Position numbers and translations under genes: made by a program
Assembly: GCA_949825045.1 (NCBI GenBank)
Contig: OX463810.1
Location: 35,908,201 to 35,972,200, forward strand
Reading direction: 5' to 3'
Length of the DNA stretch: 64,000 bases
DNA from: Argyresthia goedartella
Lineage: Eukaryota > Arthropoda > Insecta > Lepidoptera > Argyresthiidae
The notes under the pieces: model-generated
Told to the model about the DNA's origin: nothing
Databases searched by the model: none
The model's input: only the letters and a program-made list of their open reading frames with translations
Shown here: in pieces, positions 32,902-43,849 of the stretch
How positions within the stretch are numbered: position 1 is the first letter of the stretch
Layout: the number at the start of each line of letters is the position of its first letter

Positions 32902-33599
32902 TAGCCTCCCACAAGAGCTTGATTTTTGGTGACAGGAGCTGTCAATTACAGCGACTGTCATTGGTGAAACGTCAATTTGACAGGAATCGCGTGTGTCAAG
33001 AGTCACATAATTAAGCTGTTGGTTTTGTATACAATCAATGCAGATGTCTGGCAACGCTACATATTATTATCGCAACTTCGCACAAAGAAAAAGGAAATGT
33101 CAAAAGAAACTCACGCAGGAAGAACAGAATTCTCACATGCCCGAGCAGTACATATGTATTGGAATAACAGCGCAGACCGGAAATTAAAATAGTCTGTCAG
33201 AACAACTTATCAGGAATCCAGGAATTCATATCTGGACCAAGGCAACATTTTTCCAGCCCTCGATAATAATTTCCCTGTGTATATTTGTATATACAAAAAG
33301 ATATAGCAGCATTAGGTTTACTCAATATACCAGCATACCTTTTAGTCTGAGATTCGTTTTTTCAACGGATTTTTTATGTGGGACTTGTACCTGATAAATG
33401 CTGGCTATTATGCGTCAGGAAAACGAAAAAAAATAAAAAAAAAATAAAAATACATAGTACAAAAGCGGAACTAGTCCCACATTAGGTTTCCCTGTGTTTT
33501 GGGTACTACCAGAATAACACATAAGGGTACATAACATCGGGACACAAAAATTCGAATATGAACAAGCCTTACGCGTGTTTCGGTTGATGCATATATTCA
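32902..33599. other. Non-coding stretch, nothing recognised
   Basis: AT-rich, with an A-rich run at 33421-33450. No defended gene. Confidence 0.4.
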
Positions 33600-34095
33600 T
33601 ATTTTTCATATTTATTTATTGATAACGTCAGTTACAAGTCATTTTGTAAATATAGTTAGTTCAGATGAATGTCAAATAATAATTACATTAAAATTAAATT
33701 GTGTCAAATTAAATTAAAATAATAATAATAATTATATTGAATTATATAAAAATATAAAAAAATAATAATTTACTTAATTAACACAAATGTTGTCTACCTA
33801 GTTGGGTAGGTCTAGGAATTCCGAAAAAGAATAGAAGGTTTGCTCGACAAGCCAGCGCTTCAGGCGCAGTTTGAAAGTGCTTGGATTGGGAGCATCGGTT
33901 ACGTTGGCGGGAAGACGATTATATACCGCCGGACCCATGACATGAGTCATCTTCGATGACTTCCCCAATGTGTGGGGGACCGTCGCGAGTTTGTGACCGT
34001 GGCGGTGTGTTTTGCGGAGCGTGCGGAATGAGTCCAGGTTTTCGCGCACGTAGACGGCCACTTGCAGAATAAGAGATGCAGAGTTGTGGTATCCT
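33600..34095 (-). pseudogene. C-terminal fragment of a non-LTR reverse transcriptase protein
   Basis: The minus-strand frame ending at 33798 carries a typical LINE C-terminus: TRKTHRHGHKLATVPH-like basic segment, MGPAVYNRLPANV, then FKLRLKRWLVEQTFYSFSEFL. GP-x-x-YN-x-LP followed by a K/L-rich FK-x-x-LK-x-x-L helix and FYS-x-x-EFL is the recurring tail of CR1/Jockey-group ORF2 proteins. Only about 100 residues remain, then an AT-rich 3' UTR to about 33600. The upstream boundary near 34095 joins a different repeat (34085-34262), so the first residues of the open frame there are not LINE sequence. Dead fragment. Confidence 0.7.
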
Positions 34096-34262
34096 TTATA
34101 AAATAAATATAAATGCAGTCCATCAATGTCCCCCACCGAGGGTCACAAGACTTTACGTAAGATTAAGCCTTAAGTAAGATTGAGCCTATTCCACTGCGCT
34201 GGCTCAGTTCGGGTTTGTGGAGGGGTGTTGGGCAAGCGGCCAACCCGACTGTCACATGTTAT
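34085..34262 (+). repeat. Repeat C, copy 1
   Basis: GTAAGATTGAGCC, GCTGGCTCAGT and GGAGGGGTGTTGGG recur in the same order at 38265-38405. The part CCATCAATGTCCC resembles a word common in lepidopteran repeats. Confidence 0.6.
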
Positions 34263-35283
34263 ACATATTTAAAAAAAAAGTGGATAAGTTTTTTTTTTTT
34301 AAAAATGAGCCTCTAAACATAATGAAAAGCGGTAAATAATACGGTTGCTCGACCTCATGAACCGAAGACAATGCAAACAAATAGAACAAAATAAACACAA
34401 CCCAATTATCTTTTATATAAACACATGAAAGGAAGTGAAATTAAATCCCCAGATTTAATCAACAGACAATAAAATATATTACTTCCGTGGCATTCGGTAT
34501 TTAAAAAGGCCGAATAAATGTAATAAACATGTCTTTTGTGTAAACATTATGTACAAGTAGGCTTGGCGATATCAAAATTGTGTATTTCAATGGAAGTAGC
34601 TGTATAAAAACCCAAAAACAGAAACTGTGTACACTAAAGCGTGCTTTTGGGGTGACAGAGTACCTTTTATTGCTCAATAAAATACCAAAATTATAAAATA
34701 AACTATCTGAACCAGTTACAGCAGTGTAAGTACATTGTGAACCTTTTCCGAAGATTGTTTTAAGCGGATCAACAGTCACTCCAATTGGAAATAAATATAG
34801 GGCAAAGACCTCTTTCCCCACGATATCTCGTTTCCCTCGTAATAATACGTAATGGGTCACGTGCATAATTGATTCCATCCATATTTCCCCCACTTCCCGA
34901 TTTCCCCATTACACAAACAGGGAAATGCCATTCATCGTTTGATAATAGCGTTGTGGCTGCATTCCCAATTTACTTTGACGTCGAACAGCCATTTGGGATG
35001 CTGGAAAAGATTTTTCTTTAAAGAAGGGTTTCTTGTTTCTTTTGTACATGTTTATGTTGTGCACAAAGGAGTTTTTGTTTGATTTAGAGAGCTACCTGTT
35101 TTCTTCTTGGATGTGGGGAACAAAAATCGGCCTTTTGTTGTAATAAAATGGTATCTTTGCTTTGAGTTTTACCAGATTCTAACTACTTTCTAGGCCTGTA
35201 ATTGACAGATGTTATCGAAATTAAATTATACGATAATCAAACGAAACCAAAACGAACGAAACAAAACGAAACGAATTCATACG
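34263..35283. other. Non-coding stretch, nothing recognised
   Basis: A minus frame at 34501-34893 shows no family motif. AACGAAAC-type simple sequence occurs at 35232-35270. Confidence 0.4.
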
Positions 35284-35545
35284 AATGAAAGGGCGAGTCC
35301 GCAGTGACCCTGCCTACGAAGTCAAGGATCCCGGGTTCGAGTCCCGGTGGGGGCAAATATTTGTTTGATGAGAACGGATGTTTGTGCCCTAGTCATGGTT
35401 GTTTATTATCTAAGTACAATATTTATCTATACAAGTATGTGTATCGTTGTCTAATACCCAAGATACAGGGAGTCCTAGTTTGGGGCTAGATCAATGTGTC
35501 TAAATAGTGTCCAAGGTATTATTATACAATTCATAATTCCAATGA
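35284..35545 (+). mobile_element. tRNA-derived SINE (type 1)
   Basis: A decayed A-box region (GGGCGAGTCCGCAGTG) and a clear B box GGTTCGAGTCC, then GGGGGCAAATATTTG and the shared body through TTTGGGGCTAGATCAATGTG. Related full copies are at 56492 and 60627. Confidence 0.85.
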
Positions 35546-35774
35546 ATCTGTACATATTTGTCAATGTAGCATTGTTGGATTGTTGTCTTTTCTAAATAAA
35601 TAAATGTATGTAAAATTAGTATTTGACGTTTCCAGTATCTGAACCCTTAGGATATCGAGCATTATTTAGCGAGGGTTGAGGTCCAATTGCTGTATATTTA
35701 ATATAAAAGCACCCTGAGAATGAAAGTGACCAATGCATGCATGTATATAATGTGCGGGTCCGTACCATCGTACA

Positions 35775-35920
35775 AGAAAAAAATACTATAACCTAAATAA
35801 TAAAACCAAAAACCTAAAGAAAAAATATATGTGTTCTATGGGAGGGAATCGAACCCGGAACCTCAAGATTGCGAAACCGATACGAAACCGACTGAGCCAT
35901 CTCAAAGTTTTTAAGAGCAG
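35775..35920 (-). mobile_element. tRNA-derived SINE fragment (type 3)
   Basis: The reverse strand has A box-like TGGCTCAGTCGG and B box GGTTCGATTCC at tRNA spacing. No acceptor stem is closed, so I do not call a tRNA gene. Confidence 0.65.
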
Positions 35921-36084
35921 CGAAATTTATGGTGATATTGAATCATGATGTTATGAGGTATTTCCCAGGGGCAAGGATTAAAAAAAGCAGTCACTTGTAT
36001 GGGGACCCCCTTTAATTTTCAAAATTGTGGGTATATCATTTTTTATTGCTGTTGCGGCAACAGAAATGCACATTCTGTTGCCGT

Positions 36085-36180
36085 TTCACAGTGGTCCAAT
36101 GTAGAGAAGAGGCAAAAAATGACGTTTGCTAAGAATATGTAAATATCTACAGTAATAAAGTACTTTTGAGTTTGAGTTGA
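36085..36180 (+). mobile_element. CR1-like LINE 3' end
   Basis: CACAGTGGTCCAATGTAGAG and the following words through CTACAGTAATAAAG match the 3' UTR of 9440-10816. It ends in a TTTGAG tandem tail. Confidence 0.75.
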
Positions 36181-36333
36181 GTTGCGAAAATTTCAGCTCT
36201 CTACCTATTTCGGTTGATCTGATGGAGCCCGGTGACGGACGGACGGACGGACAGACAGACGGACAGCGGTAGCTTACTATATATACTTATAATAGGGTCC
36301 CGTTTGGCACCCTTCGGGTACGGAACCCTCAAA

Positions 36334-37600
36334 ATCGCCAAAATGACGATATTGCTCTATCGCCTGGGAAATCGAAATATGCCACTTTTTAGCGGAAACG
36401 GGACAAACAGAGATATACATCGGACTCTCTTTTACTCTGGGTATTTCTGGAACTGTGCGAGTGCGACAGCGCCTCATTTAGTGTTGGGTCGCTGCAGAAC
36501 AGTTACAGAGTTGATTCAGTCACTTTTATTCCGATTCAAAGCGGAAAGATTTTCTTAACTTTATTTAGTGTGACTTGTGATAATTTAATCCTGAATGTAC
36601 TGGTTATTTCAGAGACGTAAGGTATTGTGGCTGATTATTTCTTCCATTTTGTTGACTATTAACAGGATCAATTATTTCTCAATGTTTTAATAAATAAAAA
36701 TATATGAACATAATCAACACACCCATTCACTACTCAATACACTAAAACATTCAAACATTACACTTCTCATCTTCTCTATTACACACCACACACACTCACT
36801 CTCTTCACTAAGATTAAACTTTTTAATGTTAATTCAAAAATTTTGTCTTAAAATCACTAAATATTAATTTATCATCAATCTCAAGAATATAAATTTGTAA
36901 AATTAATTTTGAAATGGTGTCATTTACTGGTGGGAAGTACTACTCATCCTATAACACAGGGTTCGCCCTTCTTTAGGGAGTAGTGAACATCCCTTGTTCT
37001 TGGGATTAAATATGGCCAGAAAAGCATCTTTAGCTTCAATTCTAGGCTAAACTAGACAACATATAAATGTAGGATAAATATATGTTATAAAAGGTCTATT
37101 AGAGATAAGAATGGACTTTTAAATTTACCGGATATCTGTTATATTTAATACCTAATTATATTTTTCGCAATGCATTATTATTCACCTAAATGAACAAGCG
37201 CTCGGAGATGAAATCAGTTTCCTATATGAAACTTACACGCAAAAATAGATTAAAAAAAAGGGATTTTTTTTGTTGTTTTATTTTATTTTTAATGTTATTA
37301 TTACAGGAATTTAGTAATATTTTCTATAATTTTCTTGGTCTCGGAGCTCGGGCTGCCCCGCGGGGCTCTGCGCGGGAGCATGCGTCAGTCTGCTTCGACG
37401 CGATGCGACGGGTATTTGTTTTCTTTGTCTAATTCTCAATGCCATTGGCCTTTGTTCAGCCCTTAATGTCAAAACAAGAAATTTAAATGTATATTTTCCT
37501 GAATAAATTATTATTATTATTATTATTTCTTTCTTTTTCTCTCCTATTCATAGGAGGTTATTTTACGGCACGGGCCTAAGCCAAGTGCATAGTGATGAAT
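36334..37600. other. Non-coding stretch with a small GC-rich island
   Basis: No gene is recognised. Bases 37340-37410 are GC- and CpG-rich (GCCCCGCGGGG). An ATT microsatellite lies at 37508-37527. CACACAC-rich sequence is at 36780-36800. Confidence 0.4.
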
Positions 37601-37640
37601 TAATGATTAAGATGAATTTCCCATGAATTTGCGGACGATC

Positions 37641-38232
37641 CTACAAGTGTTTAAAATAACGGCCTTTTGCAGTAGTGTATATTTTGATGGGTGTAAATGT
37701 AATGTTTTTAAGTACGAGTGTAATGATTTGGGGATGATACCGGTTGTAGATATTATAATGGGTACTGTTTTCACTGTCTTTACCCTCCATTGAGCCTAGA
37801 TCTCTATTGTATTTAGTTATCTTTGTAGCTTGCGTGCTGTTAAGATTGTGAGTGTTGGGTATAGCAATGTCTATAAGGTATACAAGTTTGTTAATTTTGT
37901 CTAGCACTGTTATATCAGGTCTATTGTAGTGTATTGTTTTATCGGTAATTATAGATCTATCCCAATATATTTTATAATTTTCGTTTTCTAATATGGATGA
38001 AGGTTGATAATTGTAGTAAGGAGTTTTTTCCGTGATAAGTTTGGAGGTATACGCTATGTATTGATGGCTTACCGCGGCAACTTGGTCATGTCTGTGTTTA
38101 TAATCTGTTTAAGCTAATGATGAGCAGGCACTGGTGATGTGTTGGATGGTTTCGGAATTTCTATGGCACAGTCGACACATATCTGTAGGTAGGTTGGGTA
38201 AGCGAAGTACGTGTCTTTGGTAATTCCTGGTG
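37641..38232 (-). pseudogene. R2-type LINE C-terminus: CCHC finger and restriction-like endonuclease
   Basis: The minus frame reads QRHVLRLPNLPTD, then MCRLCHRNSETIQHITSAC (a C-x2-C...H...C zinc knuckle). An in-frame TAA follows at about 38110, then PYYNYQPSSILEN, YKIYWDRSIITD and NRPDITVLDKINKLVYLID. RPD followed by 14 residues and Asp is the catalytic signature of the restriction-like endonuclease of R2/R4/Dong/NeSL-group elements (R/K-PD-x12-14-D/E). The frame stays open through IAIPNTHNL and a Lys/Tyr-rich tail (KITKYNRDL) to 37641. The upstream reverse transcriptase is absent, so the copy is 5'-truncated and dead. Such elements nick DNA with this domain instead of the AP-like endonuclease of the other LINEs here. 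Confidence 0.82.
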
Positions 38233-38264
38233 GGGGCAAATATTATTATTATATATATATTATT

Positions 38265-38630
38265 TAAAAATAAAATGATAATAAATGTAGCCCATTAATG
38301 TCCCGGGCTTTTACCCGGATACGAGTAAGATTGAGCCATACTCCACCACGCTGGCTCAGTGGGGGGTGATGGAGGGGTGTCGGGCTAGTGGCCAGCCCAA
38401 CTGTCAGAAGTTTTCAAGCTGCTCTATTAGGGCCTCTGACCAGCTTTACGACTACTACCACCGAGTAGCGATAGTAGCTGGGACCTACAGCTTAACGTGT
38501 CATCCGAAACACCGAAGCTCCCGAAACAAATTCCACATAGAAACGGATACCCATCCAATTCCCGTTTCAGCCAGATGTTGCTTCCCGCACAATAAGAACA
38601 CCGCTAGGCCACGGATGCTTAAAAAATAAA
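38265..38630 (-). repeat. Repeat C copy 2 with a tRNA-like SINE end
   Basis: The first 140 bp match 34085-34262. The rest (GCTGGGACCTACAGCTTAACG to GCTAGGCCACGGATGC) reads on the reverse strand as a decayed tRNA-like head (CCGTGGCCTAGCGGTG) with body, as in a common lepidopteran SINE. Open frames here are chance. Confidence 0.55.
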
Positions 38631-38706
38631 TTTCAAAAATAAAAAAGTAATAGTTAGGCTTAATATAATTATTTTTTGTTGCTCATAAATGCGAACTTTA
38701 ACGGCC

Positions 38707-38813
38707 TTACCACAAAACAATAAACTACTGATCAACACTTGTTTAAAACTAAAAGTGTATGGGATTTGACGTTTGTCTTGAGGTTAAACGCTATTTTATA
38801 TTGTTTGTGGTAA
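38707..38813. mobile_element. Small MITE with TTACCACAAA ends, copy 2
   Basis: Inverted copy of 12811-12924: TTACCACAAAAC at left, GTTTGTGGTAA at right, with GACGTTTGTCTTGAGGTTAA inside. Confidence 0.75.
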
Positions 38814-38891
38814 CACGGTATCGGTTTAGGTGCAATCGATGACGTTATTGTGGTAACACGGTATCGGTTTAGGTGCAATCGATGACGTTAT
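38806..38891. repeat. 43-bp tandem duplication at the MITE edge
   Basis: The unit TGTGGTAACACGGTATCGG... occupies 38806-38848 and 38849-38891 without differences. It begins inside the right end of the MITE and runs into the flank. Confidence 0.85.
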
Positions 38892-38959
38892 TTTGCGACA
38901 TCCCAACATTAACAAATTTTGGATCCAGTCATTAACATTCTCATGATGCGATGCGATTG

Positions 38960-39472
38960 TTCCACGTCTAATTTATTCATAATTCATAATTCTTTATTGC
39001 ACACTAATATTTTACAAGTTACAAAATAAAATAAAATGTATGTACAAAGGCGAGCTTATCTCTAAAAAGAGATTCTTCCAGCAACCCAAAACATTAATGG
39101 AAATATTATTATAAAAGCCTACCTACCTTTTCTACCAATAACTAGACTAAATAAAATGCCAAGGAATAAATTAAATACTTATAAAATAAAGACAGTAACT
39201 AAATAAGTACCGAAATATATTAAGTACATACACTTCACATATAAATACATACAATAACTTTTACGAAAGAGAGAGGTAGTGCTCTTTGATACGTTTCTTA
39301 AAAGAGAAAAGAGTGGGACTGTCTCTTATAGTGCAAGGAAGTGCTTTCCAAAGTCGGATCGCCCGTAACCTGAAAGAGTGTTTATACGCAGCATTGTTGT
39401 GCCTCGCAGTAGCTAAAAGTGATACAGTGTGAGATCTCCGGTGCCGATCTCCCGAAAAGAGATACTTTCATT
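38960..39472 (-). pseudogene. LINE C-terminus and 3' UTR, 5'-truncated
   Basis: The minus frame from about 39460 to a TAA near 39252 reads DRHRRSHTVSLLATARHNNA, then SFRLRAIRLWKALPCTI and FSFKKRIKEHYLSLS. This is a LINE ORF2 tail (F-R-x-x-AI-x-LWK-x-LP followed by FK-x-x-IKEHY). The 3' UTR to about 38975 matches 32580-32858 and, more weakly, 57370-57620. The copy ends at the insertion point of the next LINE (target duplication 39473-39484). Confidence 0.75.
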
Positions 39473-39502
39473 TACTAAACGTACGTCAAATTCACTTCCC
39501 GT

Positions 39503-39686
39503 ATGTTGCGTGACAACATACTGGGCGCATACAAGCAGAAGAAAGGGCTAACAACCGTAGATATTGGAATATCTGGAACAACTAACTCCATATACATGCA
39601 TGAACACCTAACTCTAAAGAAAAAGAATTTATTTCGTGAATGCCGAGAATGGGCCAAAACCAACAAATACAGATACGTCTGGACCT
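39503..39686 (+). pseudogene. LINE ORF1 C-terminal domain (FP-like), 5' piece
   Basis: The frame reads MLRDNILGAYKQKKGLTTVD, then IYMHEHLTLKKKNLFRECRE and KYRYVWT. This resembles the baculovirus FP-protein-like C-terminal domain that insect LINE ORF1 proteins commonly carry (HEHLT-x-x-KK-x-L...YVW). The LTR element interrupts it right after YVWT, and the frame resumes at 43465. The beginning of ORF1 is missing. Confidence 0.7.
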
Positions 39687-40987
39687 TGTCGCGTGAAGAT
39701 ACGACCTAACAGAAACTAACAGAACCTAACAGCAAACAACCAAGATAAAATTTAGTAGTATCAGTTTATTAGAAGTATAGTATTTACAGTGAAGTCTATA
39801 AAAAAAATGATGCGAAGATGAGGATGGATGAGATGTGAAACAGGTTTTATAAAATACAGATGTCTGGATAGAAAGGAAGCGGAGACCTGGGTGCAGGTGT
39901 ATTTGTTGTTGTAGATGTTGTTGAAATCGTCGTTGTAGGAACAGTAGCGGGCGTACTTGTAGTTACGCCTCGCAGGATCCCGTTGTAGAAATCGTCGTTG
40001 TAGGAACAGTAGCGGGCGTACTTGTAGTTACGCCTCGCAGGATCCCGTTGTAGAAATCGTCGTTGTAGGAACAGTAGCGGCGTTGGCACGGCTCGCAGAA
40101 TCCCGTTGTAGAAATCTTCGTTGTAGGAATGGTAGCGGCGTAGGCGCGGCTCGCAGAATCCCGTTGTTTGAAGATTGATTTGAAGGTTTTGAGGGAGTTT
40201 GAAGGTTCGCAGGATCCCGGGGTTGAGCGACCCCGGGATAAGGCCTTTACTGGTACTTCCAGGTCAGAAACTGACGTGAGACTCTCGAATTGAAGAAATG
40301 TTCCGCTTTTATACCCTTTTTGGAGAGTTCTAAAAATTATTTAAATTAAACGTAATTTTTGAGAGTGGCCAAGAGAGAAAGAGTATTTTTGTAAAAGTAT
40401 TAAAGTAAACATATCAGACCGCTAACGAGTTTGAATGGACATTGCCATGACAACCAGATAAACAATCAACAAATCAAATGTCAATTGTTGGTTTCAGGCT
40501 CGTAATATAAAATTTACAGTAACCCCAGGAAATAAATTACCTAAAAACGAAAGGAAAAAAGGTAGCGCACCAGCGCGCACGAACCCCGAGATTGCAGAGT
40601 TTCGGAGAAAGCCAAAACAAGGTCACCAAAGGTAAACCGTTTCGCTATCGATTTAAAAGTGCTGATAGCATGAAAATGCAGAGCGAACATGATTTATTAA
40701 TGTGTTCTAATGGTTTAAAACGTTACAGGGTCCTGTGGAAGTAAAGGTGATACCAGATAATAAGCCACCAGCTCACCAAGTATCCAGCGTAATAGAGCAA
40801 GGTACCCTGAAGGACAAACAAAAAAGACTGATGGTGGAGCTGGAGCTAAGGGATAGGAGACCAGAATAGCATGTACGTACAGGAGCAGTTACCAAAGCTT
40901 CTTTAAGTTTCTCGAAAGCAGCTGCAGCCTTGGAATTTTTAAGACATTCAAGAAAATAGCACGTAAGTAGTATAACATAACACTACA
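39687..40987 (-). repeat. 3' LTR of the non-autonomous LTR element
   Basis: Plus strand begins TGTCGCGTGAAG and ends ATAACACTACA. It includes a minisatellite of 58-65 bp units (about 39921-40170) built around GAAATCGTCGTTGTAGGAAC and CTCGCAGGATCCCG. Confidence 0.93.
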
Positions 40988-41004
40988 TTTTCCCCCCGAC
41001 CCTG
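40988..41004 (-). other. Polypurine tract of the non-autonomous LTR element
   Basis: The minus strand reads AGGGTCGGGGGGAAAA abutting the LTR. Confidence 0.75.
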
Positions 41005-42142
41005 GAAAAATTTTTGACTCAGCAAAAATTTTGATATCTACAAAAATAAACCAGAAAAACACAGCTTTGCAGAAGCAGACATCACCAGGCAAAATCAGAT
41101 ATACCATCTCTTACATTCATCATCTTCATTCAGGTAAGGGTGGAGTTCACATTCAATGACTACCACTCTAAAAGTGTGTTTTCAAAACGACATTCAGGCT
41201 TACTTAAGGAGTTGTCATCCGCTCCTGCGTGGAAAAAAAAAAATTAAGTAGAGGTAAAGAGAAACAAATTAATCCTAAGGTAGCTTTAGTCGCTTTGCCT
41301 TAAGATTAAAGACGGCCAGAGCGGTAGAGCTCGAAGCCAGAGATCAGCCACATCGCCAACGAGATGTGTCTGAAATGAAGAATATACATATATACAACAG
41401 AGCGGTAGAGCTCGAAGCCAGAGATCAGCCACATCGCCAACAAGATGTGTCTGAAATGAAGAATATACATATATACAAATTAACAGTTTAGAAGTTAAGA
41501 AAATTTATGCTACTTACGTGCAAAAATTTTAAATAAAGATTCGTATCACCTTCAGGACAGAAGTTTGAGAAACAAGAGAAGGTTCCATGAAAGTCGGATC
41601 AGCAGGAAGGTCAAGTGATGGAGAGTCATTTGCAGTTGAAGGTGGAGTCATTGTTATAGTTAAGTGTAGAGTCAAGTGTTAATTGAAGTGAAGTGAAGTG
41701 AAGTAATGTAAGTTAAATATAAATTAATGTAAATTATAGCAAAGTGTAGAGTAAAGTGTTATAGAAGTGAAGTGAAGTGAAGTGAAGTGAAGTGAAGTAA
41801 TGTTAGTTAAATGTAGGCCTAAATATAATCCAGATGAAATCCAAAAAACTAGATGAAGTTTTGTTTTAGAATTTGGAAAAGGAATTCGTACTTAATAACC
41901 CTTTCCATTGTTATAGTTAAGTGTAGAGTCAAGTGTTATAGAAGTGAAGTGAAGTGAAGTGAAGTAATGTAAATTAAATGTAGGCCTAAATATAATCCAG
42001 ATAAGTTGAAAAACTAGATGAAGTTTTGTTTTAGAATTTAGAAAATGTGAAAAGGATGAATAGATAAAGATTTAAGAGTGAAAGAGAAAGCAAATCAAAG
42101 GGAAATAGACAAGGCGCAGAAAAGGTGAAGAGTGGAGAAGAA
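41005..42142 (-). other. Internal region of the non-autonomous LTR element
   Basis: No protein is recognised on either strand. It holds an 81-bp tandem duplication (41317-41397 and 41398-41478, starting AGAGCGGTAGAG), three GAAGT tracts (about 41683, 41767 and 41942) and a longer duplicated block around AGGCCTAAATATAATCCAGAT (41814 and 41982). Confidence 0.8.
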
Positions 42143-42160
42143 CTTTTACGTTGGGCGCCA
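42143..42160 (-). other. Primer-binding site of the non-autonomous LTR element
   Basis: The minus strand reads TGGCGCCCAACGTAAAAG three bases after the 5' LTR. TGGCGCCC is a typical tRNA-primed start. Confidence 0.75.
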
Positions 42161-42163
42161 AAA

Positions 42164-43464
42164 TGTCGCGTGAAGATACGACCTAACAGAAACTAACAGA
42201 ACCTAACAGCAAACAACCAAGATAAAATTTAGTAGTATCAGTTTATTAGAAGTATAGTATTTACAGTGAAGTCTATAAAAAAAATGATGCGAAGATGAGG
42301 ATGGATGAGATGTGAAACAGGTTTTATAAAATACAGATGTCTGGATAGAAAGGAAGCGGAGACCTGGGTGCAGGTGTATTTGTTGTTGTAGATGTTGTTG
42401 AAATCGTCGTTGTAGGAACAGTAGCGGGCGTACTTGTAGTTACGCCTCGCAGGATCCCGTTGTAGAAATCGTCGTTGTAGGAACAGTAGCGGGCGTACTT
42501 GTAGTTACGCCTCGCAGGATCCCGTTGTAGAAATCGTCGTTGTAGGAACAGTAGCGGCGTTGGCACGGCTCGCAGAATCCCGTTGTAGAAATCTTCGTTG
42601 TAGGAATGGTAGCGGCGTAGGCGCGGCTCGCAGAATCCCGTTGTTTGAAGATTGATTTGAAGGTTTTGAGGGAGTTTGAAGGTTCGCAGGATCCCGGGGT
42701 TGAGCGACCCCGGGATAAGGCCTTTACTGGTACTTCCAGGTCAGAAACTGACGTGAGACTCTCGAATTGAAGAAATGTTCCGCTTTTATACCCTTTTTGG
42801 AGAGTTCTAAAAATTATTTAAATTAAACGTAATTTTTGAGAGTGGCCAAGAGAGAAAGAGTATTTTTGTAAAAGTATTAAAGTAAACATATCAGACCGCT
42901 AACGAGTTTGAATGGACATTGCCATGACAACCAGATAAACAATCAACAAATCAAATGTCAATTGTTGGTTTCAGGCTCGTAATATAAAATTTACAGTAAC
43001 CCCAGGAAATAAATTACCTAAAAACGAAAGGAAAAAAGGTAGCGCACCAGCGCGCACGAACCCCGAGATTGCAGAGTTTCGGAGAAAGCCAAAACAAGGT
43101 CACCAAAGGTAAACCGTTTCGCTATCGATTTAAAAGTGCTGATAGCATGAAAATGCAGAGCGAACATGATTTATTAATGTGTTCTAATGGTTTAAAACGT
43201 TACAGGGTCCTGTGGAAGTAAAGGTGATACCAGATAATAAGCCACCAGCTCACCAAGTATCCAGCGTAATAGAGCAAGGTACCCTGAAGGACAAACAAAA
43301 AAGACTGATGGTGGAGCTGGAGCTAAGGGATAGGAGACCAGAATAGCATGTACGTACAGGAGCAGTTACCAAAGCTTCTTTAAGTTTCTCGAAAGCAGCT
43401 GCAGCCTTGGAATTTTTAAGACATTCAAGAAAATAGCACGTAAGTAGTATAACATAACACTACA
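42164..43464 (-). repeat. 5' LTR of the non-autonomous LTR element
   Basis: Same 1301-bp sequence as 39687-40987, including the internal minisatellite. Confidence 0.93.
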
Positions 43465-43589
43465 ACCTCCAACGCAACCATACTGGTCCGGGAATCCGAC
43501 AACTCGCCAATATCTGCAGTCCATAAGCTACTTGATCTTGCTAACATTAAGAACAAAATCCGAGCGACTACTTCCTCTAAGCATGTTAT
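43465..43589 (+). pseudogene. LINE ORF1 C-terminal domain, 3' piece
   Basis: After the ACCT target duplication the ORF1 frame continues (ATILVRESDNSPISAV, then HKLLDLANIKNKI) to a TGA at about 43587. It completes the FP-like domain begun at 39503. The segment 43590-43860 is then the ORF1-ORF2 spacer. Confidence 0.65.
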
Positions 43590-43849
43590 TTGAAATTATG
43601 TTGTGTGGTAACCGTGAATCTATGCGCAACCTGTTCTATTTAATCTTATCTATGTATCTTTATGTGCTTAGATCTGTTGTAAAGTTAAGTCTAGTAAGAA
43701 ATGAAATTTATTTATTATGTAATCTATGTCCAACGTTATTCTGCAATATTATCAAACATTCACTCGTAATCCCGGAAATTGTGGCTGTAGCTGATCCTGA
43801 CAATAGGCATTTTCTTCTACTCCCATCATTAGGTAGGGAGGCTGGGTCT

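Larger units (their letters stand above)
35755..36333 (-). repeat. GGTTCCGTACC repeat, minus copy with two nested insertions
   Basis: The outer ends GTGCGGGTCCGTACC (35752) and GGGTACGGAACCCTC (36316-36330) with the GACGGACGGACGG run belong to this family. It is interrupted by a tRNA-SINE fragment (35775-35920) and a LINE 3' end (36085-36180). Confidence 0.7.
39687..43464 (-). mobile_element. Non-autonomous LTR retrotransposon nested in the LINE
   Basis: Two 1301-bp LTRs (39687-40987 and 42164-43464), TG...CA, enclose 1176 bp without a long open frame. A 4-bp target duplication ACCT lies at 39683-39686 and 43465-43468. The polypurine tract and primer-binding site place it on the minus strand. 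It has no gag or pol, so it must borrow enzymes. The LTRs look identical by eye, so it is recent. Confidence 0.93.

Noticed and set aside
35840..35905. tRNA gene on the minus strand
   Set aside because: Boxes are at tRNA spacing but the acceptor arms do not pair and it sits inside another repeat.
39847..40089. Thr-rich open frame, also at 42324-42566
   Set aside because: It is the translation of the LTR minisatellite on the minus strand; composition explains it.
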